DNA from: Bacteroidaceae bacterium HV4-6-C5C
Lineage (GTDB): Bacteria; Bacteroidota; Bacteroidia; Bacteroidales; Bacteroidaceae
Direction of reading: 5' to 3'
DNA length: 64,000 bases
Assembly (NCBI GenBank): GCA_007896885.1
Contig: VOIU01000013.1
Coordinates: 37,973-101,972 of the forward strand
In this document: positions 63,937 to 64,000 of the stretch, piece by piece
Position numbering within the stretch: position 1 is the first letter of the stretch
Layout: every line of letters begins with the position of its first letter
The notes under the pieces: model-generated
What the model was told of the DNA's origin: nothing
The model's input: only the letters and a program-made list of their open reading frames with translations
The model's database searches: none
Program-made: the position numbers and the translations under genes

Positions 63937-64000
63937 TGATACCCACCCAGCTAAATCGGTGATACCCGTTCACTTTAATGCACGATTCAGTAGGCGTTAC
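63937..64000. mobile_element. Possible end of an IS21-like element at the array's far end (tentative)
   Basis: The sequence after the last repeat has TGATACCC at 63937-63944 and again at 63960-63967, a spacing of 23, followed by GTTCACTTTAATGCACGATT. Direct repeats inside the terminal region of this kind occur in IS21-type elements. The first 20 bases after the last repeat are shorter than any spacer, which would fit an insertion into the next spacer. The window ends before any transposase gene. Confidence 0.25.

Noticed and set aside
63970..64000. A decayed last repeat (CACTTTAATG resembles the repeat start)
   Set aside because: Only a few bases agree and the 3' half of the repeat is absent; the similarity is no better than chance in AT-rich DNA.
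1..64000. tRNA, rRNA, tmRNA and RNase P genes
   Set aside because: I looked for TψC-type GGTTCGA segments and known rRNA cores on both strands and recognised none.

Overview
The window looks like a chromosomal segment of a gut-type Bacteroidales bacterium, most likely Bacteroides or a close relative. Supporting marks are many promoters of the Bacteroidetes -7 form TAnnTTTG, a NigD-like lipoprotein, an HU-HIG DNA-binding protein beside a VirE-domain gene, DUF2023 paired with flavodoxin, a GGGtGRT protein, a MetH lacking its reactivation domain, and SPII lipoprotein signals typical of the phylum. No tRNA or rRNA gene was recognised.

Layout. 1-1456 is a 5'-complete but window-truncated VirE-family P-loop protein (minus). 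1785-12516 is a minus-strand defence island: an XRE regulator, a GHKL (MutL/MORC-like) ATPase fused to a PD-(D/E)XK-like nuclease, an MmeI-like DNA methyltransferase without the usual N-terminal nuclease, an Abi-like membrane protein, an AlbA_2 ATP-binding protein, a superfamily 2 helicase and a GIY-YIG/ASCH protein. It lies between the VirE gene and an HU-HIG gene (13388-13993) that often accompany each other. 14217-22098 is an iron-starvation block: DUF2023 and flavodoxin diverge from an outer-membrane porin, an imelysin lipoprotein, a di-heme CxxCH lipoprotein and a ResB-CcsA cytochrome c assembly protein. The divergent promoter region carries repeated ATACCT half-sites. 22108-35221 holds housekeeping and metal genes: zinc ribbon protein, CDF metal exporter, anaerobic ribonucleotide reductase nrdDG behind a cobalamin riboswitch, class I aldolase, a second cobalamin riboswitch driving a Cys-rich CWC protein and an AspT-like transporter, a ferritin-like/VIT1 fusion (MbfA-like), MsrA, type II NADH dehydrogenase and an OmpA-family lipoprotein.

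35288-51931 continues with a duplicated membrane/PH-like protein, the GGGtGRT and NifU-like pair, a DMP19 protein, NigD-like, YIP1-like, SmpB, MetH, MltF, uridine kinase, a Dabb protein, DsbD and an M16 protease. 52199-52277 is a striking palindrome in a long non-coding stretch. 52758-60318 is a complete type I CRISPR-cas operon, probably I-B, in the order cas6-cas5-cas3-cas8-cas7-cas4-cas1-cas2. A strong terminator follows, then an array of 53 repeats of 29 nt and 52 complete spacers (60532-63916). One spacer occurs twice with lengths differing by one base. The last 60-odd bases look like the border of another element, possibly an IS21-type end.

Themes that link genes: (a) two independent defence loci, one nucleic-acid modification/cleavage island and one CRISPR system; (b) B12-dependent physiology, with two cobalamin riboswitches and MetH; (c) iron economy and storage, with flavodoxin, imelysin/porin/di-heme, MbfA, a CDF exporter and an Fe-S scaffold pair. 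The best candidate for a poorly described system is the island at 1785-12516, and especially the ATPase-nuclease fusion and the modular methyltransferase inside it.
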